Of a stretch of 64,000 nt of DNA, positions 6,916-14,962 are shown one piece after another. The stretch's first letter is position 1, and every line of letters begins with the position of its first letter. Origin of the DNA: Elusimicrobia bacterium GWB2_63_22 (GTDB taxonomy: Bacteria > Elusimicrobiota > Elusimicrobia > Elusimicrobiales > UBA9959); the NCBI GenBank assembly GCA_001799735.1, contig MGUA01000011.1, positions 1 through 64,000 on the forward strand. Reading direction: 5' to 3'. The position numbers and the translations under genes are program-made. The notes under the pieces were generated by a model. It was not told the origin of the DNA. It searched no databases and saw nothing but the letters and a program-made list of their open reading frames with translations.

Positions 6916-7974
6916 ATGCGCTATTTTCTCGCGGCGGCCCTGCTGGCCGCAGGTTTAAGCGGAGCGCGCGCGCAGGCGCCCGCCGACGCCGACAAAGGGC
7001 ATTCCTTCGCCGCAAAATCTCCGGTGCCGGCCTATTTTGCGCTGGATAAGAACCTGGGCAAGTACTATCTTTACGCCGACGGCGGGTTCCACGCGGACTG
7101 GTACGTCGGCTACAACAACTGCTGGGTGGTAAAGCTGCCGCCGGTGCCCACCGGCGGCTACGCCAAGGCTTTTATCGGGGCCAAGCTGGGCCGCGCCAAG
7201 ATCATGTCCTGGCCGCACTCCTGGAACAAGACCCCGGTGCCGGGCAAGATCTACATGGCGCTCAACCAGGCGCCTACCTTTAATTCTGACCACACTTATT
7301 TCCTGGCCGAGGCGGCCGACCTGCCGCGCGAACCGCTGCCCAACGATTCCCTCGACGGGGTGGACTCGGCCCGCTGGCTCTGGGCCGAGATCCCGCTGTC
7401 CCGCGTCTCGGCGGAGAAGCCCAATTACCTGGCGCTCTGGTCCTCTTCCCGGTTTTTCACTTCCGCGTCCAGCGCCCCTATCGTGGCCGCCGCCATGAGC
7501 GAGAACGCCGAGGAAGAAGTCTGGCTCAACCGCTCCATAAAAGGCAACGCCCCGTCGGGCGACGGCGTGCTGGAGACCCCCATCTCCGGCCTTAAGCCGG
7601 CCATCGCCATTAAGCTGGTGCCGCTCAACGAGTACAAGGTTTATATAAAAGGTTTCGCGGCCGAGCTTACCTCCGACGAGATCAGCGTCTCTTTTACCGC
7701 CATAGGCGAGGACATCCGGGCCACTTGGCTGGAGATTTCCTACGACAAGTTCGACTGGCAGCGCGTCACGCGCTACATGTTCAAGGCGCCCTATTTCTGG
7801 ACCTTCGGCCGTGAGGAGATCTCAAAGGAGATGTTCTACCTGCGGGCCGCCGCCGCTGACAACCTTGAGAACGTAGGGTATTCCATGCCTATCACCGTGC
7901 CCTCCGTGTCCCTGGCCCCTGCCCCGGCGCCGGAAGCGGCCGCTGAAAGCCCCGAAGAGGAAGGGGAGAACTGA
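6916..7974 (+). CDS. Exported protein of unknown function
   Basis: 352 residues with a signal peptide (cleavage after about residue 19, ARAQA) and a Pro/Ala/Glu-rich C-terminal tail. The body has many aromatic residues (ADWYVGYNNCWVVKLPP) and predicted beta strands, with a possible Ig-like second half from about residue 240 (YKVYIKGFAAELTSDEIS). It may bind carbohydrate or cell wall, but there is no catalytic motif I can name. It starts 13 bases after parB with AGAGGA and is followed three bases later by asd, so all lie in one transcription unit. Confidence 0.75.
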   Translation: MRYFLAAALLAAGLSGARAQAPADADKGHSFAAKSPVPAYFALDKNLGKYYLYADGGFHADWYVGYNNCWVVKLPPVPTGGYAKAFIGAKLGRAKIMSWPHSWNKTPVPGKIYMALNQAPTFNSDHTYFLAEAADLPREPLPNDSLDGVDSARWLWAEIPLSRVSAEKPNYLALWSSSRFFTSASSAPIVAAAMSENAEEEVWLNRSIKGNAPSGDGVLETPISGLKPAIAIKLVPLNEYKVYIKGFAAELTSDEISVSFTAIGEDIRATWLEISYDKFDWQRVTRYMFKAPYFWTFGREEISKEMFYLRAAAADNLENVGYSMPITVPSVSLAPAPAPEAAAESPEEEGEN

Positions 7975-7977
7975 CAT

Positions 7978-8985
7978 ATGAAAAAATTCAACGTGGCTGT
8001 GGTCGGCGCTTCCGGTATGGTCGGCGGCGAATTAATGGACCTGCTGGAGAGCAGGCGGTTCCCGGTGGGGGAGTTCTATCCTTATAATTCCGGCAGAAAA
8101 GCCGCTACGGTAACGTTCAAGGGGAAAAAATACCCCTGCGCCGCCCCGTCGCTGGAGACGCTTAAAAAAGCCGATATCGTTTTTTTCGTCTCCAACGAGG
8201 AGGTCGCGGAAGAGTTCGCGCCGCGCCTGGCCGCCGCCGGCGTCTGGTGCATAGACGACTCTTCCCGTTTCCGGCTCACGCCCGGCGTGCCGCTGGTGAT
8301 CCCGGAGGTTAACGGGGGGGAACTTAAAACTTCCCGCAGGCTGATCGCCGGGCCCAACTGCACGCTGACGGGCGCCGCCGTGGCGCTGGCGGAGATCCAC
8401 CGCCGCTTCCGCATAACCGAGCTGCGGCTCGCTACCTACCAGGCCGTTTCCGGCGCCGGTAAGGGCGCGATGGCGCAGCTGGACGGGGAACTCCGCGCCT
8501 ACGTTAAAAAAGGCGCCGTGCCGCGCCTGCCCGACGCCAAATTCCCGCGCCGCATCGCTTTCAACCTGTTCCCGCAGGTGGGGGGCTTCGACGCCGAGGG
8601 CAACTCCGTGGAAGAAAACAAGGTGGAGGCAGAACTGAAGAAGATCTGGGGCGACAAGCGTATAAAGATCAGCTCCACCGCGGTGCGGGTGCCCGTGCAG
8701 CGCGGCCATTCGCTGGCGGTCTGGGCTAAAACCGCGAAAAAATTTACCACCGGGGCGCTGAAGAAAGAACTGCTGCGCACTCCCGGGCTGGAATTCAGGG
8801 CCAGGCCCGAGGATTATCCCTCGCCGCTCGACGACGGCCAGCGCACGGAGATAGTTTACGCCGGGCGCCTGCGCCGGGCGAAGACCTCGCCCAGCGAGTT
8901 CCAGCTCTGGATAGTGTCGGACAATCTTTATAAGGGCGCGGCCCTTAACTCGGTGCAGATAGCGGAGCGCATAGCTAAACTTTAG
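7978..8985 (+). CDS. asd: Aspartate-semialdehyde dehydrogenase
   Basis: Makes L-aspartate semialdehyde from aspartyl phosphate with NADPH, the branch point to lysine/diaminopimelate, threonine and methionine. The 335-residue protein has GASGMVGG (residues 10-17) for NADP, the active-site Cys128 in GPNCTLTG, the YQAVSGAGK substrate loop and the RGHS histidine motif. Most homologues read NPNCST at the cysteine, so the loop here is slightly unusual but the residue is kept. GGGGAG precedes the ATG. No other lysine-pathway gene is adjacent. Confidence 0.93.
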   Translation: MKKFNVAVVGASGMVGGELMDLLESRRFPVGEFYPYNSGRKAATVTFKGKKYPCAAPSLETLKKADIVFFVSNEEVAEEFAPRLAAAGVWCIDDSSRFRLTPGVPLVIPEVNGGELKTSRRLIAGPNCTLTGAAVALAEIHRRFRITELRLATYQAVSGAGKGAMAQLDGELRAYVKKGAVPRLPDAKFPRRIAFNLFPQVGGFDAEGNSVEENKVEAELKKIWGDKRIKISSTAVRVPVQRGHSLAVWAKTAKKFTTGALKKELLRTPGLEFRARPEDYPSPLDDGQRTEIVYAGRLRRAKTSPSEFQLWIVSDNLYKGAALNSVQIAERIAKL

Positions 8986-8993
8986 GGGGGAGT

Positions 8994-9272
8994 ATGAAAA
9001 TAATCTTAGCCGCGGCTGCTCTGGCCCTGGCCTTTTCCGTCGGGGCTTGCAAAAAGAAAGCCCCGGAAAATATCCCTCAGCCCAAGGCTGAGCCTCAGGC
9101 CGCCGCAGTTTCCACCGCGGCCGTCACCCCCAACCTCCTTGAAGTCCCCGGCGCCTACCTGCAGTCCACCGTCGGCCAGATAGACAAGGCCAAAGCCGCC
9201 AAAGAGCTCTACGAAAAAACAGCCAGGGATAACGCTGCGGCGCTGGACCTCAACAATACCGGCGGGAACTAG
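8994..9272 (+). CDS. Small lipoprotein
   Basis: 92 residues. The N-terminus is a lipoprotein signal with lipobox VGAC and the lipidated Cys19, then KKK and a Pro/Ala-rich linker, then a short helix (residues about 55-85). A strong GGGGGAG site precedes the ATG and it starts nine bases after asd. The function is unknown; the +2 residue is Lys, which does not signal inner-membrane retention. Confidence 0.7.
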   Translation: MKIILAAAALALAFSVGACKKKAPENIPQPKAEPQAAAVSTAAVTPNLLEVPGAYLQSTVGQIDKAKAAKELYEKTARDNAAALDLNNTGGN

Positions 9273-9313
9273 GGGCCGTAAAATTTAGCGCAGAGGGGAA
9301 TAAAGGGGGGGGA

Positions 9314-9955
9314 ATGAATTACGTCATACTGGCCGCAGCTGCGGCCGCGGCGATTGCCGTACTGTTGTTGGTAAAATATGTAAAAAGCCGCCGCGCCAGG
9401 GGCATGGCCGCGGTCGCCGCCGGGGCGGCGGTCAGTCTTGAGGAGTTCGGGCCCGCTGTGGCCCTGCTGGAGGGGACCGGGCTGCCGTTCTTTGTGGACG
9501 GCCGCGCGGCCATAGGGCGGTTCCTGCTGGAGTTCCCGCAGGAGGACGGCGCCAAGGCGTACTACTTTGACTACTCCTGCCTGTTCGGCAGCGGGCAGGG
9601 GCAGCGGAGAAAGCAATGCACGGTGGCTCTTTTTGATTTTGAAAAAAGCGCTTTGCCGGACTTCCATCTCTCCGCCGGCGCGGAGAGCCTGGGGGAGGAC
9701 ACGGGCCTGGAGCCGGCCGATATGGCCGCCTTCCGGGGTTTCCCGGAGGGCGCCAGGCTCTATGGCCGCGACCAGGAGGCGCTCAAGAAGTATTTCACAC
9801 CCGAGCTCGCCGCCTGCTTTGCGGAGCACCCGGGCTGGAGCGCGCAGGGCGCCGGGCGCTGGCTGGTGATGTATAAGGAATGCAAACTTATGCCGCCTGG
9901 CGAGTATAAAGGTTTTATCGCGGAAGCTTCAAGGCTGGCTTTCAACCTGGCCTGA
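9314..9955 (+). CDS. Membrane-anchored protein, tandem paralogue 1
   Basis: 213 residues: one N-terminal membrane segment (about 3-20) followed by Arg/Lys, so the rest faces the cytoplasm. The soluble part shares with the next gene the pattern FDYxxxxGSG then TVALxxFxxxxLPDF, an ACFAEHPGW-like end and a final amphipathic helix, so the two genes are an old duplication. I know this pattern from many unannotated bacterial proteins but not its function. This copy is the more diverged. Start has AGGGGGGG upstream. Confidence 0.7.
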   Translation: MNYVILAAAAAAAIAVLLLVKYVKSRRARGMAAVAAGAAVSLEEFGPAVALLEGTGLPFFVDGRAAIGRFLLEFPQEDGAKAYYFDYSCLFGSGQGQRRKQCTVALFDFEKSALPDFHLSAGAESLGEDTGLEPADMAAFRGFPEGARLYGRDQEALKKYFTPELAACFAEHPGWSAQGAGRWLVMYKECKLMPPGEYKGFIAEASRLAFNLA

Positions 9956-9970
9956 AGACAGGGAGGAAGG

Positions 9971-10624
9971 ATGGATATTTTCACGGACAACCTTGTGGTG
10001 GTGATCATCGGGGCCTTCGCCCTGATAGTGGGGTTCGCCTTTTACCTGGACTGGCGCCGGCGCAACGCCCTGGCGGACCTGGCCGCCTCGATGGGGCTGC
10101 AGTTCGCCAAGGACGGGCCGGAGCAGTACCTGCTGGAATCCACGGGCCTGGAGCTCTTCAGGCTTGGCCGTTCCCGCAAAGCCACCAGCATGATGGAGAC
10201 CCAGGTCTCCGGGGGGCGCGTGCAGGTCTTCGACTATAAGTATGTTACCGGCAGCGGCAAACACTCCCGGACCCATAACCTGACCGTGGCCCTCATCTAT
10301 ACCTCGCTCCAGGTGCCGCACTTCGACCTGAAGCCGGAAAACTTCCTGTACAAGATAGGCGAGCTGATCGGCTTCAAGGACATAGACCTGCCGGCCTTCC
10401 CGTTGTTCTCCGACAAGTACCGCCTTACCGCGCCCGAGGAGACGGCCGTGCATATGTTCTTTACCCCGACCCGCGCCGCGTGGTTCGAGAGCAACCTCGG
10501 GCTGTGGGTGCAGGGCGCTCCCGGCCACGTGCTGCTGTTCAGGGGCGAGACCCGGCTGGCCGTGGACGCCTGGCAGGGCTTCCTGGAGGAAGCCAGGGCT
10601 TTCGCTCAGCAAGTGCTGCGCTAG
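9971..10624 (+). CDS. Membrane-anchored protein, tandem paralogue 2
   Basis: 217 residues, starting 15 bases after its paralogue with a GGAGGA site. One membrane segment (about 8-27), then DWRRRNALADLA. The conserved core has FDYKYVTGSGKHSRTHNLTV, VPHFDLKPENFLYKIG and GFKDIDLPAFPLFSDKYRL, which fits a widespread uncharacterised family closely. No catalytic site is evident. A terminator hairpin follows at 10631. Confidence 0.75.
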   Translation: MDIFTDNLVVVIIGAFALIVGFAFYLDWRRRNALADLAASMGLQFAKDGPEQYLLESTGLELFRLGRSRKATSMMETQVSGGRVQVFDYKYVTGSGKHSRTHNLTVALIYTSLQVPHFDLKPENFLYKIGELIGFKDIDLPAFPLFSDKYRLTAPEETAVHMFFTPTRAAWFESNLGLWVQGAPGHVLLFRGETRLAVDAWQGFLEEARAFAQQVLR

Positions 10625-10630
10625 CGCAGG

Positions 10631-10664
10631 GCCCCGCCGCCGTCCGGCCGCGGGGCTTTGTTCT
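10631..10664 (+). terminator. Intrinsic terminator before the sulfur cluster
   Basis: GCCCCGC and GCGGGGC close a GC-rich hairpin (10631-10656) followed by TTTGTTCTT. It separates the asd region from the arsR promoter. Confidence 0.65.
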
Positions 10665-10694
10665 TGACAAGTAGTTTAGAATATGCTAAACTAC
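10664..10694 (+). promoter_or_regulatory. arsR promoter with overlapping operator
   Basis: TTGACA (10664-10669), a 17-base spacer and TAAACT (10687-10692) form a strong promoter. A perfect inverted repeat, GTAGTTTAG (10671-10679) and CTAAACTAC (10686-10694) separated by six bases, fills the spacer and the -10 box, the classic place for an ArsR operator. Transcription would begin at about 10699-10700, on the start codon. Confidence 0.8.
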
Positions 10695-10699
10695 TATAC

Positions 10700-11002
10700 A
10701 TGAATAAAGCCATGCTCGCCAAGGCCGAAGGGATAGCCGGGATGCTGTCCTGCATCGCCCATCCCTCCCGGCTTATGATAATTTGTATGCTGTTGAAGAG
10801 GGAAATGTTCGTGCACGAGGTCATAGAGAAGCTCGGCACGACCAAGGGGAACATCTCGCAGCACCTGCGCGTCCTTGCCGACCGCGGCCTCATACAGAAG
10901 CGCCGCGACGGCAACCGCATCTTCTATAGCATCAAAGATCCCAGCCTGGCCGAACTGATTGCCAGGATAAAAAAGCTGTATTGCCCTAATTTCGAACTTT
11001 AA
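10700..11002 (+). CDS. ArsR-family repressor, probable persulfide sensor
   Basis: A 100-residue winged-helix protein with the ArsR core (residues about 8-85; recognition helix TTKGNISQHLRVLADRGLI, then the wing RRDGNRIFYSI). Cys29 in RLMIICMLL and Cys95 in LYCPNFEL sit where SqrR/BigR-type sensors keep their two reactive cysteines, so I infer that it senses persulfide or polysulfide; Cys18 is extra. It lacks the CxC metal motif of arsenic sensors. The ATG at 10700 has no leader and coincides with the predicted transcription start; an upstream frame start would lie inside the promoter. It heads the sulfur cluster. Confidence 0.85.
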   Translation: MNKAMLAKAEGIAGMLSCIAHPSRLMIICMLLKREMFVHEVIEKLGTTKGNISQHLRVLADRGLIQKRRDGNRIFYSIKDPSLAELIARIKKLYCPNFEL

Positions 11003-11024
11003 AACAGCGGTAGGAGGAACTCTC

Positions 11025-11270
11025 ATGGACCTTAGCCAGATAAAAGCAGATAAGACCGTGGATGCCCGCTCAATGGCCTGCCCCGGCCCCCTCCTGGAGG
11101 CCAAGAAAGGCATAGCCGGCGTGCCCGTGGGCGGCGTGCTGGAAATACAGTCCGGCGACAAAGGCAGCCGCGAGGACATCCCCGCCTGGTGCGGCAAAGC
11201 CGGCCACGAATACCTGGGCGTAGTCGAGCACGACGGCTATGAGTCTCTTTTCGTTACCAGAAAGAAGTAA
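11025..11270 (+). CDS. tusA: TusA-family sulfur carrier protein
   Basis: 81 residues with the family signature ARSMACPGPLLEAKK; Cys19 of the CPGP motif carries the persulfide. TusA proteins accept sulfane sulfur from desulfurases or rhodaneses and hand it to DsrE-type partners or, in sulfur oxidisers, to Hdr-like complexes. Both kinds of partner are encoded downstream here. AGGAGGAA precedes the ATG, 22 bases after arsR. A second conserved Cys (residue 58, PAWCGKAGH) fits the SirA/TusA fold. Confidence 0.9.
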   Translation: MDLSQIKADKTVDARSMACPGPLLEAKKGIAGVPVGGVLEIQSGDKGSREDIPAWCGKAGHEYLGVVEHDGYESLFVTRKK

Positions 11271-11337
11271 TTAACGATATTTTTCCGGTGTGTTCGCCGG
11301 AGTAACATTGGTGACGCTGCAGAAACTGGAGGGGAGA

Positions 11338-11458
11338 CCGCAGAGGCCAGGTTAGCAAAAGCCTGTCGGAGGCCCGAGCTTGCGTAAGCGCGAGGGCCGA
11401 GACGGGCAGCCGCGAGCACGGTGTGCGAGACGGCGGTTTTGCGTTCTGGCCTCTGCGG
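11338..11458. repeat. Nested palindromic element, copy 2
   Basis: Outer arms CCGCAGAGGCC and GGCCTCTGCGG close a 121-base element between tusA and the MvhD-like gene. Inner GTTAGCAAAA faces TTTTGCGTTC, and GCTTGCGTAAGC forms the central hairpin. In reverse complement it shares ordered blocks with 2268-2383 (GAACGCAAAAC, CACACCGTG, CGCGCTTAYGCAAGC, TTTTGCTAAC), while the outer arms differ but still pair. It could weaken or stop transcription inside the sulfur cluster. Confidence 0.75.
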
Positions 11459-11507
11459 TAGGCCCCGACTGGGCATCCCGCGGCCCCTAACTAAAAGCTG
11501 AGCGCAA

Positions 11508-11885
11508 ATGTCAAAAAAAATACTCATCATTACTACTAATCACAGCTCATATCCCGGGGCGGATGCCGTGGGGCAGGCCAGGATGGGGTACAGCGCGGAT
11601 ACTTATGTGATCCGCGTCCCCGATCCCGTCATGTTCCCCGAGGACTTCTACCTCAACGCCTTCGCTAAAGGCATAGCCGGCATCATTATCATGTCCTCCG
11701 GCTCCGACTGCCCTTACGAGGGCGCCTACGAGCGGCTCTCCAAACGGGTCGCCCGCGTCTACGAAAAGATGAAGGCCAAGGGCATAGCCGCCAACCGGCT
11801 CAAGCTCACAACCATCTGCACCGTCTGCCGCGCGGCTTTCCTCAAGGAAATATCCGAAATGGAAAAGGCGGTGGCCGCCGTATGA
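11508..11885 (+). CDS. MvhD/FlpD-like subunit with most cluster cysteines missing
   Basis: 125 residues that align by pattern with MvhD, the [2Fe-2S] protein that feeds electrons to HdrA: SSYPGADAVGQARMGY, a DPVMFPEDFYLNAFAKGIAGI stretch, SDCPYEGAYERLSKRV and a final helical part. The family normally has CxxCSYxGAD and a CSG motif; here those are NHSSYPGAD and RVPDP, so only Cys in SDCPY and the TICTVC pair remain. It may therefore be a structural subunit without its cluster. Its stop overlaps the next ATG (ATGA). The leader lacks a good ribosome binding site. Confidence 0.65.
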   Translation: MSKKILIITTNHSSYPGADAVGQARMGYSADTYVIRVPDPVMFPEDFYLNAFAKGIAGIIIMSSGSDCPYEGAYERLSKRVARVYEKMKAKGIAANRLKLTTICTVCRAAFLKEISEMEKAVAAV

Positions 11886-13171
11886 GCTATACCGAAAGAA
11901 TAGAAGCGGACGCGCTGGTGGTAGGTTCCGGCATAGCCGGCCTGCAGGCCGCGCTCGACCTGGCCGACCAGGGCTACAGCGTAGCTATAGTGGAAAAAGC
12001 GCCCAGTATCGGCGGCAAGATGATCTCGCTGAGCAAAGTGTTCCCCACCTTGGACTGCGCCAGCTGCATCACCACCCCCCGCATGGCTTCCGTTTCCCAT
12101 CACCCTCGCATCAGGACCCTCACCTACAGCACCGTGGACGCCATAAAGCGCGAAGGCGGGACCTTTACCGCAGCCGTCACCCGCAAGCCCAGGTACATAG
12201 ACGAAAAAGAATGCATCTCCTGCAAGCGCTGCGAGGAAGTCTGCCCGGTCTACCTGCCCGACGAGTACGAGCAGGGCCTGGGCGCCAAGAAAACCATCTC
12301 CATACCCTTCACCAACGCCATCCCGCAGCTGCCGGTCATGCACCCCGAGCACTGCATACGCTGCGGCGCCTGCGCCCGCACCTGTCCCAAGGACTGCATA
12401 GAATTCCTGCAGGAGCCGGCCCCGGTGGAGATCAAGGCTAAGGCGGTAATACTCGCCACCGGCTACGAGACCACCCCGATGACCGCCAAAAAGCAGTACG
12501 GCCTGGGAGAGCTGCCCAACGTAATCTCCCCGATGGCCGCCGAGCGCCTGCTGGCGCCGCACGGCCCGTACGGCCGCGTGCTGCGCCCGTCCGACGGCAA
12601 AGTGCCGGGCTCCATCGCCTACGTGCAGTGCGCCGGCTCGCGCGACAAGAGCATCGGCGTGCCGTACTGCAGCCGCGTCTGCTGCATGTACGCCATCAAG
12701 CAGGCCATCCTGCTGTCCGGCTCGCTGCCGGTAGCGGACATCACCATCTACTACATGGACATCCGCGCCTTCGGTAAAGGCTACGAACAGTTCTATAACA
12801 ACGCCCGGGCCATGGGCATAAACTTCGTTAAGGCCAAGGTCGCCCGCGTAACGGAGGACGCCGACCATAATCCTGTTGTGCGCATAGAGCGCCAGGAGGG
12901 GACCTCCGCTCCCGAAGAAGTTAAACACGACCTGGTGGTGCTCGCGCAGGGCCTGGTGCCCGGCTGCGACGTGTCCAAGTTCGGCCTGGGCGCCGGCCTT
13001 AACGACTTCGGCTTCGTGCAGCTCTCCGACGAGACCGTCTCCTCGGCCGTCACGGCCGGGGCGGGCGTGTTCGCCGCCGGCGTGGTAAAGGGCCCGCGCG
13101 ACATCCCCGACTCGGTGATGGACGCCGGCTCGGCCGCCATGGAAGCCGCCAGCTATATAAGGAAACTGTGA
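11882..13171 (+). CDS. qmoA: HdrA/QmoA-like FAD iron-sulfur oxidoreductase
   Basis: 429 residues. An N-terminal FAD-binding VVGSGIAGLQAALDLADQG, the HdrA signature FPTLDCASCITTPRM, two [4Fe-4S] ferredoxin motifs (CISCKRCEEVCP near 110 and CIRCGACARTCP near 160) and a C-terminal flavin half with VQCAGSRDKS and CSRVCC. This is the layout of HdrA and of QmoA in the quinone-interacting oxidoreductase of sulfate reducers. With the second HdrA and the QmoC-like gene it should form a membrane-associated complex moving electrons between a cytoplasmic donor and quinone. No aprAB is nearby, so the partner is not APS reductase by synteny. Confidence 0.85.
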   Translation: MSYTERIEADALVVGSGIAGLQAALDLADQGYSVAIVEKAPSIGGKMISLSKVFPTLDCASCITTPRMASVSHHPRIRTLTYSTVDAIKREGGTFTAAVTRKPRYIDEKECISCKRCEEVCPVYLPDEYEQGLGAKKTISIPFTNAIPQLPVMHPEHCIRCGACARTCPKDCIEFLQEPAPVEIKAKAVILATGYETTPMTAKKQYGLGELPNVISPMAAERLLAPHGPYGRVLRPSDGKVPGSIAYVQCAGSRDKSIGVPYCSRVCCMYAIKQAILLSGSLPVADITIYYMDIRAFGKGYEQFYNNARAMGINFVKAKVARVTEDADHNPVVRIERQEGTSAPEEVKHDLVVLAQGLVPGCDVSKFGLGAGLNDFGFVQLSDETVSSAVTAGAGVFAAGVVKGPRDIPDSVMDAGSAAMEAASYIRKL

Positions 13172-14961
13172 TGGACGAGAAAATAACCGAGGCTTCGTCT
13201 AAAGACAATTACCGGCAGGAGCCGAAGGTCGGGGTTTATATTTGCCATTGCGGCGGCAACATCTCCGATATTATTGACGTAAAAGCTGTGGCCGCGGCGC
13301 TGGCCAAGTACCCCGGTGTGGCCGTGGCCCGCGAGTACGCCTTTATGTGCTCTTCCAACGGGCAGGACCTGATAGCCGAGGACATAAAGAACCTGGGCAT
13401 CAACCGCACGGTGGTGGCCGCCTGTTCCCCCAGCCTGCATGAGCTCACCTTCCGCAACGTACTGCAGCGCGCCGGCGTGAACCCCTACCTGCACGAGCAC
13501 ATTAATATCCGCGAGCAGGCCAGCTGGGTGCACAAGGCCGACCATGCCGGCGCCACGGCCAAAGCCATAAAACTGGCGCAGGCCGGCGTGGAGAAGGTAA
13601 AACGCAAGGATCCACTTAACGCCATCCGCGTGGCCGCAGAACCCCGCGTGGCCGTGATAGGCGGCGGCGTGGCAGGTATGCGCGCGGCCCTTTCGGCCGC
13701 CGGCAAGGGCCTGGAGGCCGTCATCATAGAGAAAGCCCCGCGCCTGGGCGGCAAGTTGCTGGAGCTCGGCAAGATGTACCCGTCCGGGGAAGAAGGGACG
13801 GCGATCGCCGGTAAGCTCGAAGCCCTGGTGCGCGCGGAGAGCAAGATCTCGGTGCACACAGGAGTCGACATAGACTTCGTCGGCGGCTTCGTCGGTAATT
13901 TTAAAATAAATTTTAAAAATTCCGACGGAACTTCCTCCCAGGTGAAAGCCGGCGCTATCATAATGGCCACCGGCTACCAGCATTATAAACCGGCGCAGGG
14001 CGAGTTCGGCTACGGTGAGAGCGCCAACGTGGTCACCCTGCCGGAATTCATCTCCCTCATGAAAAATTCCCCGGCCGGCCGCCTGGAATATTCAGGCAAA
14101 GAGATAAAGAGCCTGGCACTGATACACTGCGTGGGCTCGCGCCAGGTGGAGGGGATACATAAACCCCAGGCCGACGGCAAGATCAACGATTACTGCTCCC
14201 GCGTCTGCTGCTCTTCCGCGCTTTACGCCGCTAACCAGGTAAAAGACAGGTATCCGGGCGTGCGGATCTACGACGTGTACCGCGACATCCGCACCTACGG
14301 CATGCAGCATGAGACCTACTACGATAAGGCTTCCAAAGACGGCGTGCTGTTCATGCGCCACAACGAGGCCGACCAGCCTGTAATAGTCTCGGACCGCACC
14401 GGCCACACCGTCAAAGTTAAAGACGTGCTGACCTGGGGCGAAGAGCTGGAGGTGAAGGCCGACCTGATAGTGCTGGTCACCGGCATGATGCCCTCCGACA
14501 TCTCCCTTATTAAATCCCAGATGAAAATGCCGACCGGCGCGGACCGCTTTCTGCAGGAGGTGCACCTGAAGCTGCGCCCCGTGGAACTGGCCAACTCCGG
14601 CGTCTTCATAGCCGGCACGGCCCAGTATCCGATGGACGTGCCCGAGGCCATGGCCGCCGCCGGTACCGCCGCCGCCAAAGCCGCCATATTGCTGGCCGAA
14701 CCCGATATCCCGCTGGAACCTTTCGTGGCCGTGGTGGACGAGCATAAGTGCACCGGCTGCGGCCTGTGCCCCGCCGAGTGCTCCTACGACGGCGCGCTGA
14801 TGATGGCGGAGAAGAACGGCAAGAAGGTGGCCGTAGTAAACCCCGCGCTCTGCAAGGGCTGCGGCGCCTGCGTGGCGGTCTGCCCGGTCCGCGCCATTAA
14901 CGTGGCCGGCTGGACGCTGGACCAGTTCGACGCGATGGTAGAAGCCATCGCCAAGGAATAA
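13171..14961 (+). CDS. qmoB: Second HdrA-like subunit (QmoB-like) with C-terminal ferredoxin domain
   Basis: 596 residues. It begins with the HdrA N-terminal domain (VGVYICHCGGNISDIIDV), then FAD-binding VIGGGVAGMRAALSAAGKG, the HCVGSRQ and YCSRVCC motifs, and ends with two [4Fe-4S] motifs (CTGCGLCPAECS and CKGCGACVAVCP). The start is ATG at 13171, overlapping the previous TGA; a GTG three bases earlier is possible. In sulfate reducers QmoB ends in an MvhD domain; here the MvhD-like part is a separate gene upstream. Two HdrA-type flavins in one complex would allow electron bifurcation or confurcation, which is inference. Confidence 0.85.
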   Translation: MDEKITEASSKDNYRQEPKVGVYICHCGGNISDIIDVKAVAAALAKYPGVAVAREYAFMCSSNGQDLIAEDIKNLGINRTVVAACSPSLHELTFRNVLQRAGVNPYLHEHINIREQASWVHKADHAGATAKAIKLAQAGVEKVKRKDPLNAIRVAAEPRVAVIGGGVAGMRAALSAAGKGLEAVIIEKAPRLGGKLLELGKMYPSGEEGTAIAGKLEALVRAESKISVHTGVDIDFVGGFVGNFKINFKNSDGTSSQVKAGAIIMATGYQHYKPAQGEFGYGESANVVTLPEFISLMKNSPAGRLEYSGKEIKSLALIHCVGSRQVEGIHKPQADGKINDYCSRVCCSSALYAANQVKDRYPGVRIYDVYRDIRTYGMQHETYYDKASKDGVLFMRHNEADQPVIVSDRTGHTVKVKDVLTWGEELEVKADLIVLVTGMMPSDISLIKSQMKMPTGADRFLQEVHLKLRPVELANSGVFIAGTAQYPMDVPEAMAAAGTAAAKAAILLAEPDIPLEPFVAVVDEHKCTGCGLCPAECSYDGALMMAEKNGKKVAVVNPALCKGCGACVAVCPVRAINVAGWTLDQFDAMVEAIAKE

Positions 14962-14962
14962 T

